A stretch of DNA of 64,000 nt from Porphyra umbilicalis (lineage: Eukaryota; Rhodophyta; Bangiophyceae; Bangiales; Bangiaceae), in contig KV918818.1 in NCBI GenBank assembly GCA_002049455.2, forward strand, positions 1 to 64,000, given 5' to 3'. The notes beneath the pieces were generated by a model. It made no database searches. It was not told the DNA's origin and saw only the letters and a program-made list of their open reading frames with translations. The stretch's first letter is position 1; every line of letters starts with the position of its first letter. A program made the position numbers and the translations under genes. Below, in pieces: positions 1-11,899 of this stretch.

Positions 1-205
1 GACTAGATGTGTGTGTGGGGGTGCACATAGTAGATGTGCATGTACGGGTGTGAGAGCAATATCAGAGGGCACCGGGGTGCAGGTGCGGGCGTACGAGCGA
101 CATGAGCACAATATGCGTTTTTGATTTTTTGTGCACGATTTCCTCTGGTCCACACGCCGGCTGTATCCTTATTGGTTCCTCGAATCTGTTCTGTCTGTGC
201 GCCAG

Positions 206-577
206 CTAATGGCCGGCGCGCCCCCCAGACGGGCACCGCTGCCACCCGAGACACGTCGACGACCAGCACGGCGGACGCCTCCGTCGCCCACCGCTTGTGC
301 AGCCCTCCCAACTCTCCACGCCATGGCCGCCAGAGGCCGCCGCCACAGTGGCGGCGGTCGACGTGGCCGCCGCCGCGGACGATGCGGCGGGGGCCGCCGT
401 CGCGTCGCCGCTCGCGACGCGCACAAAGACGCGGTCGCCGGTGTGAACGGCGGGGAGGGCGTGCTCGCCGACTGCAGGGGACAGCGCAGCAGCAGCGACA
501 GCAGGGGGGTTGGCAGTGGTCTGTGTCCCGCCCCCCGGCACCCCCTCGCGTCCCTCGCCGTAACCTCCCACGCCGCT

Positions 578-609
<32 letters not shown>

Positions 610-1270
610 CGCCGCCCCAGTCCGCGCCGCCACGTCGTGGGCGGCGGTGTGGGGAGGCGGTCCGCGCCTCCCTTGGCAGGGGGGCCACCACCCCCCGAGG
701 CAACGGTGCCAACGCGGGGCCCGCCACACCGCCCCTTTCCCCCGCTGGCTCGGTGCGGCGGCGGTTGCGGAAGAGCAGGCCGGCGTTGCCCCCCGCCAGG
801 GTGCCCGACGCGCGGCGCTCTTCCCCCTCCCCCCCCTCGCCCGTGCCCGCGCCGCCGCCGCCGCCGCCGGTGACGGCGGGGGCGCCCCCCCCTCCCTCCC
901 CCCCCCCGGCGGGGGCGTGGCCGGCGATGTCAGCTGCCGCGGCGCGGCCTTGGCGACGAGCCGCTCCCCCCCCGAGCGCCAGGCAGGCATCTTCTCCCTG
1001 CCCCGCCGCTTGATGCGGCGGAGGACGTCGCAGCGGGGCGTCGGCGTGCCGCCGACGCCGGTAGCAGCGGCGGGGGCGGCGCACGGGTGGGGGGGGGCGG
1101 CGGCGCTCGTGGCGTTGCCCCGCGGGGTGGAACAAAGAGGCGGCCTCCGGCCGCCGCCGCCGCCGTCGTCGACGGCGCCGCCCCCACCCGCCGCTCGCGT
1201 CGGGCGGGTGGCAGCACCCCGGCGCCCGCGCCGCGACGCCGGGGCGGACGACACCAGCTGGTCTCCAGAC
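206..1270 (-). CDS. possible Gly/Ala-rich hypothetical protein (weak)
   Basis: This GC block is open in several frames on both strands, so openness means nothing here. The minus frame ending near 206 has the most protein-like composition. Its C-terminal part reads GEHALPAVHTGDRVFVRVAS followed by an Ala/Ser/Thr-rich stretch, with balanced acidic and basic residues, while other frames are almost only Arg, Pro and Ala. A poly-Gly run lies in the middle. I see no domain and no convincing start, splice site or signal. It could equally be non-coding GC-rich DNA. From 1270 to 2170 I see nothing beyond ATTGG boxes near 1300 and 1344. Confidence 0.2.
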
Positions 1271-2170
1271 CCACGCATTGTGTGATAGGCCACGTGCCCA
1301 TTGGTCGAAAAAGGAAAGCGGGCGTTTGTCATGGCATGTGCCCATTGGGCGAAAAAAAGTGGGCGCGCTCGCCAGAGAAGCGACAAAAAAAAGAACACAA
1401 AACACTGGCAGACACACGTGGGGAGCGCCGGGGACCCACCTCGGGTGTGACGTGAACCAAAAAATGAAAACCCACACACGAAAGCACGCTAGAGCGCGCA
1501 CAGAGCGGGCGCTTGCCGGCGCGGCGCACCCGACGCGCACTCACCCCAGCCGCAACACGAAAAACATACCCCGACAGCGTGAGCTCCCAAGAGCCGACAG
1601 CGGGGTGCACGGCGTAGTAGACAGCTCCCAGCACACAACCGCAAGGCCACGCGACATCCCCTCACGCCGGAAAAAGGGTGGGTCACCCCCGACGCCGCGA
1701 CTATGTCCCCGCAAGCCACCCAACTCCACCCCAGGGGCTCCCCCCCCCTCGCTGCAAGGCACCGCCACCCCCCCCCCGCTGCGCACTCGTGCCCGCCCCC
1801 CAAATCCGGCACTGTGCATGCGAGCGGCGCGACGCCATAGTCACATGCGACCAGAGACGCGCCCCACATTTCGACCGACCAGCTGCGCGCGGTACCTGGT
1901 GCAGCTCCGAGGCGGTCAAAAACACGGCGCGCGGGCGCGCGACGCGCGCGGCCGGCACGGCGGTAGCCCTCCCGGAAAAGGTCGAGGTAGCGCGTGCGTA
2001 GTGACGCAGGGCGGTGGTAGGGCGACCGCTCGAGCCCAAACGGGCCCTCACACGCCAAGGCCGGCACCGTGTCGACGGCACCGCCATCGCCGCCCCCGCC
2101 GCCGCCGGCACCGCCGTGGCCGCCCTCACCGCCGCAGGCACCGGCGCCTGACGGCGGCGTCGCCGCCCAT

Positions 2171-2402
2171 CGTCACCGCTCCCCGCACACCCCATCCAAA
2201 CGCGTTTTGGATGGGGTAGGATGGGCTTTTGGATGGGGACGGATCGTCACCGCTCCCCGCACACCCCATCCAAACGCGTTTGGGATGGGGTTGGATGGGC
2301 TTTTGGATGGGGGCGGATGGGCGCCCAAAGCCCATCCAAGCCCATCCAAAACCGTTTTGGATGGGGTCTGGATGGGCCATCCGGGCTTTTTTGGATGGGC
2401 GT
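2171..2402. repeat. palindromic GGATGGG repeat array, two 74-bp units plus a degenerate tail
   Basis: Two direct copies of a 74-base unit start at 2171 and 2245, followed by a degenerate third part to about 2402. Each unit starts CGTCACCGCTCCCCGCACAC and contains a palindrome made of CCCATCCAAA, CGCG and TTTGGATGGG (first copy 2191-2216). The array therefore folds on itself many times. A related array lies at 3364-3478. No gene overlaps it. Confidence 0.85.
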
Positions 2403-2800
2403 TTCCAGCACATGGCGTAGTCCCGAGGTCCGCCCTTGAGAAGCCTGACTGGCGGGGCCCGCCGGAGATGAACCTCGGCAGGCGCGGCCGTTTCATATTA
2501 AAAAACTAAATTGAATCTACGGGACCTTGTGATTGGCTGTCACACGTACATGGTTGGCCGCCACACGCGGCGGGTGCTGTCCCTTCCGACTTGTCCTGTA
2601 ACAAGTTAAATACTCTGCGAAGTGCGGATATCAATTGCATTGGCCGTGGCCGCGGCCCGCCGTTGTCACATCGGGCTCCACATCTGGCGAGGTGAAGTCG
2701 CGGATGACAGAGGTGTCTTGCCTGCGAGCCCCGGCATGCCCTTCGTTGCGCCAGGCGGCACGGATGTGCGAGGGACGGGGGAGCACTTCGTAATACACTA

Positions 2801-2919
2801 TGGTCGTTCCGCCAAAAAGTGGAGAGTCCAGGCCTGTCAAAGAGGCGCTTTTGTGCGTTTGATTGGCCCAAACGTCGATCCGCCTGTCTGGGACTGTCCA
2901 GCTTTTGGCGCAACGACCA
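2801..2919. mobile_element. short TA-flanked inverted-repeat element (MITE), 119 bp
   Basis: The ends are inverted repeats of about 34 bases that start TGGTCGTT and continue with CGCCAAAA, differing at only a few positions. Both ends are flanked by TA (2799-2800 and 2920-2921), the target duplication made by Tc1/mariner-type transposases. The interior has no coding capacity and carries an ATTGG box. The terminal TGG and the TA flank are shared with the elements at 42609 and 45701, so these are probably non-autonomous relatives. Confidence 0.65.
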
Positions 2920-3363
2920 TATGCAAGTGACGGGTTTTTTGCACTCCCGATGCAAATTGCGGTGGTCCACGTCGAGCGCGGTGTTTTTCGATGTCGCCGA
3001 CTGGCCTCGATTTTCACGACCAAGTCATGTCGTGTCGGCGTCCGGCGGCGTGAAGAAGACGACCGCCGTTCTGGTCGTGACGACGGCAACGTGGAAACAA
3101 TCCATCTGACTTAGATTGAAAGTACTATACAATGCATAGAATCTTGTGCAGAATATCACGGTCTCGACCTCCTCCTGCTACGGTGGCCGGCAGTGCTTGC
3201 CTGGCGCAGCCGATACAGGGGCTACTGTTAGGTAGGGCCTAGAACGGGCGGAGAACCATGCTGAACCAATCAAACGGTGATGTTGCTGTACGGCCTCGCT
3301 CGAACTCGAAAGTAACGGTTCTACGGCACGTTCTGTATGCGAGTCGCTGCTTCGGGTGGGACC

Positions 3364-3478
3364 CACAAGCCCATCCAAAGCACGTTTGGATGGGAAATCG
3401 GGGGTCTCCCAGAGCGGCCAAAAACGCCCATCCAAGTCTCGGTTGGATGGGCGATGGGCTTGGATGGGCTCGGATGGG
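3364..3478. repeat. second GGATGGG palindromic array
   Basis: Degenerate copies of the CCCATCCAA / TTGGATGGG palindromes seen at 2171-2402 recur here, for example around 3370-3392 and 3427-3450. The order and spacing differ, so this is a diverged relative rather than an exact copy. The two arrays bracket about 1 kb of ordinary sequence that includes the short element at 2801. Confidence 0.7.
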
Positions 3479-4480
3479 GCAGTCGTCGGGCGGTGACGAT
3501 GCTGCGCCAGCGGCCGCGCGCGAAGGCCGCGGGTGGGGGGGGGGGGGGGGGGCGCCGAAGGGGGTCCCCGCCAGGGCGCACCCAAAGCGGGATCTCTGCA
3601 ACGCTGCCGACGAGGCGGTGCCGACGAGGGGCACCGCGAGCGCTGCGCGCATGGAGACGAGGCGCACCGCGAGCCGCAGTAGCGGCACGTGGGAGGCCAC
3701 AAGCCGCGAGTCGGGCACCCCGACACCACCGCGGCCGCCACCGCCTGTCCTAGCGGGACGGGAGCCCACAGCGCCGCCGCCCGCGGGGTGCGGCCTGCGC
3801 CGGCTGTAGGCGTGCGGCTGATCGCCGCCGGCGCGACGGTGGTGGTGCACGCGTCTGCCCGCTTATTCATTGGCCTGGAACAATGGGCGCTTATTGGCCC
3901 TGACTCACTGTCAGACCCGTAACGGTGGAGATTCAGAGCCACAGTCCCATATAACTGACCAATGCAGCGAATCCACAATTCTGACAACAAAATCGTGTAA
4001 ATGCGTGTGGTTATTGGCTCGCGATATTATTTCCCACATGGTTTCTCCATGTGCACATGCCAAGACTGGCTCTTGTGTCCCACCCCCACTTAAGGGCCAC
4101 TGCCCAGCAGTTAGCGTCGGCGATGGTGTTGCATGTAGACCTGTGGGACGGCGCTGACCTCCTCACAGAGAGTAGCAGCACACTTGCCGAGTTGGCTCTT
4201 TTGGACTTCGCATTTGTTTGTGGAAATGGGCTGTGCGGCAGGACGCTAACGCGCGGGGGACAATCAGAAAGCGGCCGCCGACCAACAGGCGGGCGCCGGC
4301 GGACACAATGGGGGCGGCGACAGGGGCTCCGGCGGGGCGGAAGGCGCGACGATGCCGCCTCGAGCCGCGTCCAGGCCGCCAAAACAGCTGCCGTGACCGC
4401 CTCCCCCGGCGGTGCCGCCACGGCGGACGGCACGGGCGCGCTGTCGCCACGCCGGCCGCCGCCACCGTCGCGGTTCGGGA

Positions 4481-5010
4481 GGAGTCGACGCGGGGGAAGC
4501 CAGCGTCCGCCGTCACTTGCGTGGCAACCATTTCCACAACGCCCGCGTCGCCGCCGCCACTACCGCCGCCGCCGCCGTCAGGACCTCCCCCCCCCGCCCC
4601 GCGGAGGAAGTGAGCCCGCGCATGATAGTCGAGCATACAGCACGCCGTCTGCACACGCTGCACAGCGGGTGACGGCACGCCCGCGACCACAAGGTCCATC
4701 AGAAAGGCTTTGCCAACGCCGACGGTGCCACACACGGATGCCCTACGTGAAACGTAAGCCGTCACTGCGGCACGCTCGGCCGCTCGACCGCCGACGCCGC
4801 CGGGGGGGCGACGCGCCACAACAAAGGGAGGCACCAGCCCCATCCCTTTCCGTTCCCCCCGCCGCCCGCGGGCCGAGCCGCCGATACCCAACGCCGCTGC
4901 CACCGTCGCCGCCGCGTGCTGCCACGGCAGATAGTACGGAAGCGCCGCGGCCACGGCGTCGAGCACCTGGACCGCCGCCGCCTGCGCCGCATGGGCGCGC
5001 AGCGCGGGCG
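4481..5010 (-). pseudogene. AFG1-type ATPase relic (LACE1/ZapE family)
   Basis: Known AFG1 proteins are mitochondrial or bacterial P-loop ATPases linked to clearing membrane complexes. Here the minus frame shows, in the family's order: a helix with Q...AVQVLDAVAAAL; a P-loop GTVGVGKAFLMDL (about 4693-4729), whose usual GKT is GKA; then MLDYHARAH, matching the family's FMLDVHxRIH; then VEMVATQVTADA, the segment before Walker B. A Walker-B-like Asp follows, but its context is lost and the family's later ATSN region is not found. The P-loop Thr is replaced and only about 170 of more than 300 usual residues remain, so I call it a relic. Poly-Gly and GCC runs surround it. A divergent working gene with exons outside is less likely. 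Confidence 0.5.
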
Positions 5011-5059
5011 GCGCGTCGCCACAACTAGGGGCAGTCATCGGCGAGTAGCTGCTGAGCAG

Positions 5060-5240
5060 GGGGGACGGCGGCGCAACCGACGTCGCCGCCGCCGCGCCCG
5101 TCACGGCGGTGGCGGCCATGTCGGCCACCGCCGCTGCCGCCGCCGACGCCGCCGCCGCCGTGCCGCCGCCACCGCCGCCGGGCCGCCGCCGCCGCCCCCG
5201 CCCCCGTCCCCGCCGCCGCCGCGGCTTCCATCGTCTTCGT
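5060..5240. repeat. GCC/CGC trinucleotide low-complexity run
   Basis: Almost pure GCC-type trinucleotide repeat, giving poly-Ala, poly-Gly or poly-Arg in different frames. It borders the AFG1-like relic and makes all six frames open, so no reading frame here can be trusted on length alone. Confidence 0.7.
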
Positions 5241-5289
5241 TCAGCAGTCGGCGCGGCGGGGGCAATGGGTGCGTGTGGGGCTGAGGCGG

Positions 5290-7985
5290 AGCCCGCCGCG
5301 CCGACGCAATCAGAGCAGGTTTTGGACGCAAATCGTTGTGCAAGAATTTCATATGGCAGTTGACAGGAACGGTTCACAGAACAGCTGCAGTGCAATCAAT
5401 GAGTGCATCGCTCGCGTCGCCCTGCAAGATACTCATTGGTCAGTTAACTCTTGTGTTCGATCTCCCATTGGCTACTTGCGTGATATCAGCACTTTCCGGT
5501 TGTAGAGATATGCATCACCGAAATGTGGTGGCTCGAGCCAGAGAGTGTATCTGGCCTTGAGAGCGCTTTCATGCGACCATGTCTCTCTGTGGCGCATTGC
5601 GTTCCGGCGTCCATCGGAAACACACTGCTTCTGTGAGTATGGAATCAATATACGCAGAGCTCACTTGCAGCGGCAGCGCGCACAGCGCGTGTTAGAGAAA
5701 AGGGAGACCTGTGCGCGGGCGATGTAGGCGTGGTTGCGTTCTGTAGCACGCGTATTCGTGACACCTCCGATTGGCATGTAACGCACGTCTGTGCGATTGT
5801 CATGGATATCTTTGCTCTCGGCATGTGCGCAAACGCCGCAGCAAAGCGGCTGCACCGGGCAAAGGAACTTGAGCGCCTCCCGGTTGCGCTTGGCGTTGTC
5901 AGGCCATTGATTAATACGTCTTCCTGTTAAGACGAATGTAGCACCCATATAATTGAAAGAATCACCTCTAGATATTTAGAAGAAGCAGAGCTTAAATCGC
6001 GCCGGCTATAATTGATCTCGCATTAGTGTGCATTCGTTTCAGTTTGTCTTACTTTTTTGGCTTAAAGCCGCGGATCACGGCGCGATCTGGGCGGATTCGC
6101 GCCAGTGGATGGCTCAGCGGCCCCCGCGCGATTTTCGATTGTGTGGCAGAGGAGCGCCTGGGCTCGAAGCGCCACCGGCGCGTCCAGGCCCCCCAGAGCA
6201 GCCTCGTTAGCAGACACCGCCTCCCCCCCACCCACCTCCCCTCTCACGCCAATCGAGGGAGTGTGCGGGGCGCCACCGCCCCCACCAACCGCCACCGCAA
6301 CCTCTGGCGCCACAGCGCCCCCACCCACTGCGGGACACGTCGGAGAAATTGGTAGAATGGGCAATCAAAATACCACGACAAATTTCTATCGCTGCTCATG
6401 GATGGACAGATGTCGCTCATGTGCCCGGTAACAAATATCGCTCAGTTGCTCAGACAGGAAGCTAAGTTTGAAGAGCAGGCACTTGCGGAGCTCCGTGACG
6501 CCCCGTGCACGAGTTAATGAGCATGCCTCAAGGAGGGTGTCCTAATTTCTGCGTGCAGAAACCTCATAACCACCTCGTTGGAAAGAAACCAGAGCTCGTA
6601 TGCACTTCTTGAACGATAGCATCTGGGTACTCACTCAATGGTGCTGTATACCAGAGGAGGCGCTTCCAGAGACGTTGCGGATGGATCCAACAAGTCGGTG
6701 AAAATGCTCGGAAACAAAGATATACCAGCTGTTTCCAGGAGATTTTGTCAAGAAAAACGCCCCACAGATGTCGTTAAGAGAGGTCGTGTAAGAAACGCAA
6801 GTGCATTTTGAGTGAAAAACGGGCTGGTAGTGGATCCAGCGACGCGGTGCACTGCGCTGGTGGAGCCGCGACCAGAAGCACTCGTGGCCTGCTCTTCCAA
6901 AGTCGACATGTCGACCATAAATTCCAGGCTGTCGGAGTTTGGTGTTTGTTTTTGAGTAGATTTTTCGGACCTGCCGTAGATCAAGTGCTCACACAAGCTT
7001 CCTGTCGGACCTCTGTCCAGCGCCCCTAGGGGCTACCCAGGGCCCTGGGTGCAAGAACCTCCTGACCAATTAGCCAAGCGTGAATTCCACCACTCCCGTG
7101 ACACCGCGGCTCCTCAGTCGTGGCTGACAACCTTTGCCAGAGAGCCGCGAGCAGGTGTACCCACCTGCTGTTGCGCAGTGGCCGCGGGGTCTTGTCCCAC
7201 AACCCCGTCGCCGCTGCACCCTGTCGTGCCCGAAGCACCCGCCCCAACCACCGTGGCCACAGGGAGGCCCACGCTGGGGGCGGTACCGGTCTCTCTCACC
7301 CCACCGGCCGGCCTTTCCGACCGAGAAGGAGGGCCACACCTCGGCGCCCTCCCTGTTTCGGACACGCCGCTTCTGACTCAACCATCGGCACGTGGCCGTG
7401 TTGTCTCCCAGGACAACTTGGTTTGGCTGCGCCGGTTCGACTGCGCCTCGAAGCGGACGTCACGCAGCGCACGAGGTAACAATACGAGCCGCCGCCTCGG
7501 GAGCCGCTGGTTGTGCCACGGGGTCCCCCGAGAGGCTGGTGCTGGGGGACAGATTGGAGCGGCGGCCCACCACGTCTGAGTTGTCCGCCCGTCAGTAGGG
7601 ATGGGCGGGACGCCCTGCCGCCGGGACTGGCCTTCAACCAAACCTCGGACGTGGCCGAGCTTCGGACGGAGTCGGTAGCTGCGAATGGCATGGCCAATGA
7701 CTTCTTCTCCGTCGATATCGTCTGTCGATTGAATTTGGCCAAGAGGAAGGCACGATGCGGGTAGTGCCTGCTACGAAGCTGCATGGGGTGTGACCGTCAG
7801 TAGGGGACGGGGGGGGCGCGCATGAAGCTCTTTTGAAGGAGTGAGTGGCCAGTCTTGGGGCCGAGCTTGGCTTTTGGGATTGTACATCAAGAGACCCTCT
7901 GACTGAGACCAGTCGAGTGCTGAGCTTCTCCGTGTGACCGACCCCCTCTCCCACCTTCCGCGCGCTGTGTGTATGCCTCTGTGCC
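5290..7985. other. mixed-composition stretch without a supportable gene
   Basis: The first part (5290-6060) has ordinary composition with ATTGG boxes near 5435 and 5467. A small GC block at 6062-6340 has a protein-like minus frame (Val/Ala/Gly-rich, ending near 6062) but no domain and no ATG. From 7040 to 7790 both strands carry moderately open frames without recognisable motifs. The last 100 bases before 7989 are C/T-rich, like the leader of other genes here. Confidence 0.4.
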
Positions 7986-7988
7986 GCA

Positions 7989-10837
7989 ATGGACGGCTCA
8001 CTGTTTTCGTATGAGGGTGGTCTTCCTCCCCCCAGACCTCCGGCCCATGCCCCCGCCGCTTCTCCGCTCCCGCCTCTTGCCCCTACGCTCCCTCCTGGTG
8101 CCCCCGCACACGGCTCTGTGGGGCACGTGCCGCGCAACCTCGCCGCCAACCATATCGATGCGCCCCTGCCGCCGCAGCTGCTTCCTGGCCCCTCGAACCA
8201 ACCGGCGGCGGCCGGCATGACGACGGCTGCTGGTCCCTGGGGGCTGGGCAGCCAGCAGATGAGCGGCGTTGTCGGGCTGTTTGCGGGAGGTGGTTCTTTT
8301 GATCCGCTGTTGCCCGGCGGAGGGTACACTATGGCGTCCCAGATGCCGTTGGACACCTTTGCTCCCCCCGCCCCGATTCACATGGGCGCGCCACTCGACG
8401 GTCATCGGCGGCCCATAGCTGCGGCGGCCGTCTCTGCAGGTTTGGGGTGCGCCAACCTCGGCGGCGGCGTCCTGCCTCTGGCGCCCGCATGGGGCTCCTT
8501 GCCTCCTCCCACCGGTCAGCCGTCGGGTGGTGTTCCACCGCCGTTGGTCCGGTCGCGCTCGGCCGCCTCTCTATCTGAGGGAAGCGAGTTCGACGAATTT
8601 GCATCCGCGGCGGCTGCCCTGGCGGCCAGTGGCAGTGGCCGCCGACGCCGCCTTCCGACGGGTTCTGATGATCGCCGCGTGGCGGCGACGCCCACGTCGC
8701 GACAAGGCCCTTCTCGTCTCAACGAGGCGGGGGCCAGTGGCGCTTCTGCGCCAATGGAGTCCACCGGCAACGCGGATGGTGGTGCCGAGATTCACGCCGG
8801 TGGTAGCCAAGCTGAAGCTGGTGATGCGGCCGTTGGTCAGGGTGGTGGACGCGCTGGTGTGAGGGGGGGTAGCCGAGGTATCGCCCGGGGCGGCGGTCGG
8901 GGTGGTGGCCGGGCTGGCAGCCATATCGGCGCTGGTGCTGTGGCCGTCGGCGCTGAAGACGCTGGCGTTGAGTCGGCGCCAAGCCAGTCACGCCCACCGG
9001 CGCTTGCCGGGCGCGGCCGCGGTCGTGGTCGCGGTCGTCGCGGCGGAGCAGTGGCCGTCGGGGACCCACGGCCGTCCTCTGCGGCGGGTACGGAGACTGC
9101 CCTGCTCGCTCGCATGATGGAGACCGAGGCCAACGGGTTGCACCCCGTGAGCGAGCGCCTGCTCTACTCCGTCGTCCTGGACCTGAAGCGGATGCGTGCG
9201 GACGGAGAGATAATGCGGACCAACACCGCGGCAGCCAAGGACAACAGCGCGCTAGCGGTGAGGAAGGCTGACGAGTGTATCCAAGCACAAAAGGACATGT
9301 TCGCCCTGAACACGGCGCTCGTGGCGCGGCTTGCCGCAGTTGAAGATGAGTTGAAGGCCCGCAACTTGGCGTCATCGGCGGGGTCGTCGCCGATCACGGG
9401 GCCGGCAACGATGGTTGCCCAGCCTGTGGTGCTCCGGCCTTGGTGGGCCTATCAAATGCAGGTAAGATCTTCTATTGAGGTCCTTCTTCTTGCCTTCTGG
9501 TCGTCTCTACCCCTAAGGGCGATGCTGGCGGGTTGTGTTCCTGGGTGGCACTGGTGGAAGCATGCCCATATGCATGACTGTTGCGTCTAACCCGGTGTGT
9601 CCACCTAGTGGTGTTCCCTTGCTGCCTTGCTTTGTTTTTCCCCTCTGTGATTCTGGCTGTTCCCATTCGACACCCTTTCCCTTCACAGAAAGAGGTGCAG
9701 CGTCGGTATGCCGGCGTCGTCTTGAACGCGACGACGCCCATGGGTGGCAACCCTGACAACAACGTCGTGTACTGGATGTCGGCGGGAGTCATCAAAGACA
9801 AGTCCGAAGAGGACATCACGATTCCGCAAGCGGTGGAGCTCGGCAACAAGAGCATCTGGCTCAAGGGCCGCAAGGGGAAAAAGAGCGCGACTGTCGCCGA
9901 CATCAAGGTGACTTTGTTCGAGTACCTCAGGCGGCCGGTCAAGTACTGGCACTACACGTCGAAGAAGATCATCTCCAACGCCTTCATCGCGCGCATCTGT
10001 GTGCTCATGACGATTGGCAACCATGTGGAGGAAGGTCCGGTCCAGGGCCGGCGCGTGCTTCGAGCCGAGGACGCACAGTCTCTCCTGCGCAACGACACCC
10101 TGTTCAAAGATGGATTCTGCAGGGACGCGACGGTGGCGGCCATGCACCGCTGGCTTGAGTGGTCACTGCACCTCCACAAGTTCTACGAGTTTCCCGGGCC
10201 GGCCCGCTTGCACGGGATGCACACGGTGTACACGCACACCTTCGCCTTCGTGATGACCAAGGTACGTTGATATTCTTGGATCTTTGGCTTGTGGGTGAGG
10301 CAGGGGTGTCACCGTGTTTGCAGAGTGTTCTGTCTTCCTGCTGTGCGAGCTGCGACTTACGACGGACTCGACTTGCGCTGCTTATTGTCGTTTCCATCTC
10401 TTCTGTATTGGTATGGTTCTGGTGCTCAGGTGTATCTCCGGTTGCGCAATATTTCCAAGCACCCGCCCTTTACGGAACGCGCGGCAAACGTCGATGCCGC
10501 CTTCCGCAAAGTTCATGCATGCGTCGGCGTCTTGGTTGATCGGTACCTGCCGCGCACCGAGCTGCATGGCCTCAACCTCACGCTGATTGATGGAGCGCAA
10601 GCGGACCGCTGCACGACGCTGGGCTTCACCGAGTCCGAGCTGGTGGAGACAACGAGGAAGATTGAGCTGGCGCGCGCTGCCCCAGCGCAGCCAAATCAGG
10701 ACGACGCGGAGAATGGCGCTGCTATGGGGGTCGACGAGCACGGGTGGAGTGACGGACTCGACGAGGATGGGGTGCCACCCGCCCCATGGGACCCCATGGA
10801 AGACGAGGGCAATGAAGAGGGGGAGCAATACCAGTGA
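7989..10837 (+). CDS. unknown three-exon protein with RG-rich region, about 817 aa
   Basis: Three exons fit together in one frame: 7989-9461, 9689-10261 and 10430-10837. Both introns (227 and 168 bases) start GT, end AG and fall between codons. Residues 1 to about 230 are Pro/Ala/Gly-rich and look disordered. Residues about 280-360 carry RGG and RG repeats of the nucleic-acid-binding kind. About 370-460 is a charged helical stretch likely to form a coiled coil. Exon 2 and the start of exon 3 form a compact domain rich in aromatic and charged residues (QRRYAGVVLN, VVYWMSAGVIKD, RPVKYWHYTSKK). The tail is acidic. The start has a C/T-rich leader and a purine at -3. I do not recognise the folded domain. 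It could be a host gene or a partner protein of a DNA transposon. Confidence 0.75.
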
Positions 10838-11689
10838 GCTCCTTGTGCATGGCTTGATGTCGCCCTTTTCGTGTTGCTGTCTCCTTTTCGTGATGCTGTG
10901 TCTACTGCTTGAAGTTGTGCACTGGTCCATTCCTGCTGGGTACCGTTTTTCGACGTGTATCGTCTCTCATGTGTCTCTTTTTCTGCCTGCGGCGAGCTTG
11001 TCTGGTACTGGCGCTCCCTCCATTGTATGTATCGTAGAGGCAGCTCTGTTGTTGATTGGTTTCTTGTCGTGGCGGTTTGTTATCGTGGTAGCGGCCCCAT
11101 GCGGCGGCCGTGTCGACGGCGCATGCAACGGGGGGTAGCCCCAGTCCCGCCCGCGGTGCCGACCGGCAGCGGTGCTGACCAACGTGTCCGCTCTGAGCCA
11201 GCTAGCTAGCAAAACTAGTGAAAGTAGTCCAAGCACTAGTCAGATGCACCTCAAACAAAGATCGCAAACCTCTCTATCTTCGCTATTTAAGTTGTCGAAA
11301 AGATTACATAACTTCAGTGGTCCAAGTCGTTCAAGCAATGAACAAGTAATATTTGTAAGTGCTAGAAAGAGGCCTCTCCAGCGTCGATTGGCCGGCCTGC
11401 AAGGCTTGCGTAGAGCGGGTCATCTGTCTAGCCAAGAAGCGTCAAGCTCTGGTCAGCTGTGACTCTCAGCCCGAGCCGGTTGCCATGTGCCCCCCCCTTC
11501 AGAGAACTGAATTGAGCTTGTTTTTGACACCTTCTGAGGGTGGCTGGGTACCCGGTTGATGTCCGGTTGAACCGTCCATCAGCGAATGCCTGACCGGCCG
11601 GTCAACGCCGGTTGGTTTTCCGATCAAATCGCCCAGTTGACCGGTGGGCACATGTTTCTGATGATCTTTGCGGCCATATCAGCACCGCG
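10838..11689. other. island without a supportable gene
   Basis: Ordinary-composition DNA downstream of the three-exon gene. At 11515-11650 there is a cluster of CCGGTT/AACCGG motifs in both orientations. No reading frame shows a domain or codon pattern like the neighbouring genes. Confidence 0.5.
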
Positions 11690-11899
11690 TCTCCGCCCTC
11701 TGCCGTCGTCTCGCCATCTCGCCCCTCCGTCGGGCCTTTCACAGCACCCCTCCATCGTCGTCACCGCACCACCGTGCTCTCTCTTGGACGCGCTCGCCAC
11801 ATCCGCCTCTTTCTTTGCCCCCGCGCGCCGCATCCGCCCATTTCTTTCCCCCCCCCCCTTCCCCCCCTCCGCACACCATGCACGTTGCGCTGCACTCAG
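11690..11899 (+). promoter_or_regulatory. pyrimidine-rich leader and possible gene start
   Basis: A strongly C/T-rich stretch runs into CACACC-ATG at 11878. Seven codons follow, then CAG|GTACGTTTTTT, a good 5' splice site. Pyrimidine-rich leaders directly before the ATG also occur at the H3 and transposase genes, which is why I flag this. I could not identify a following exon; the next 200 bases are intron-like and then ordinary DNA. Confidence 0.25.

Noticed and set aside
7425-7440. GGTTCGACTGC as a tRNA B box
   Set aside because: No matching A box, acceptor stem or cloverleaf could be built around it.
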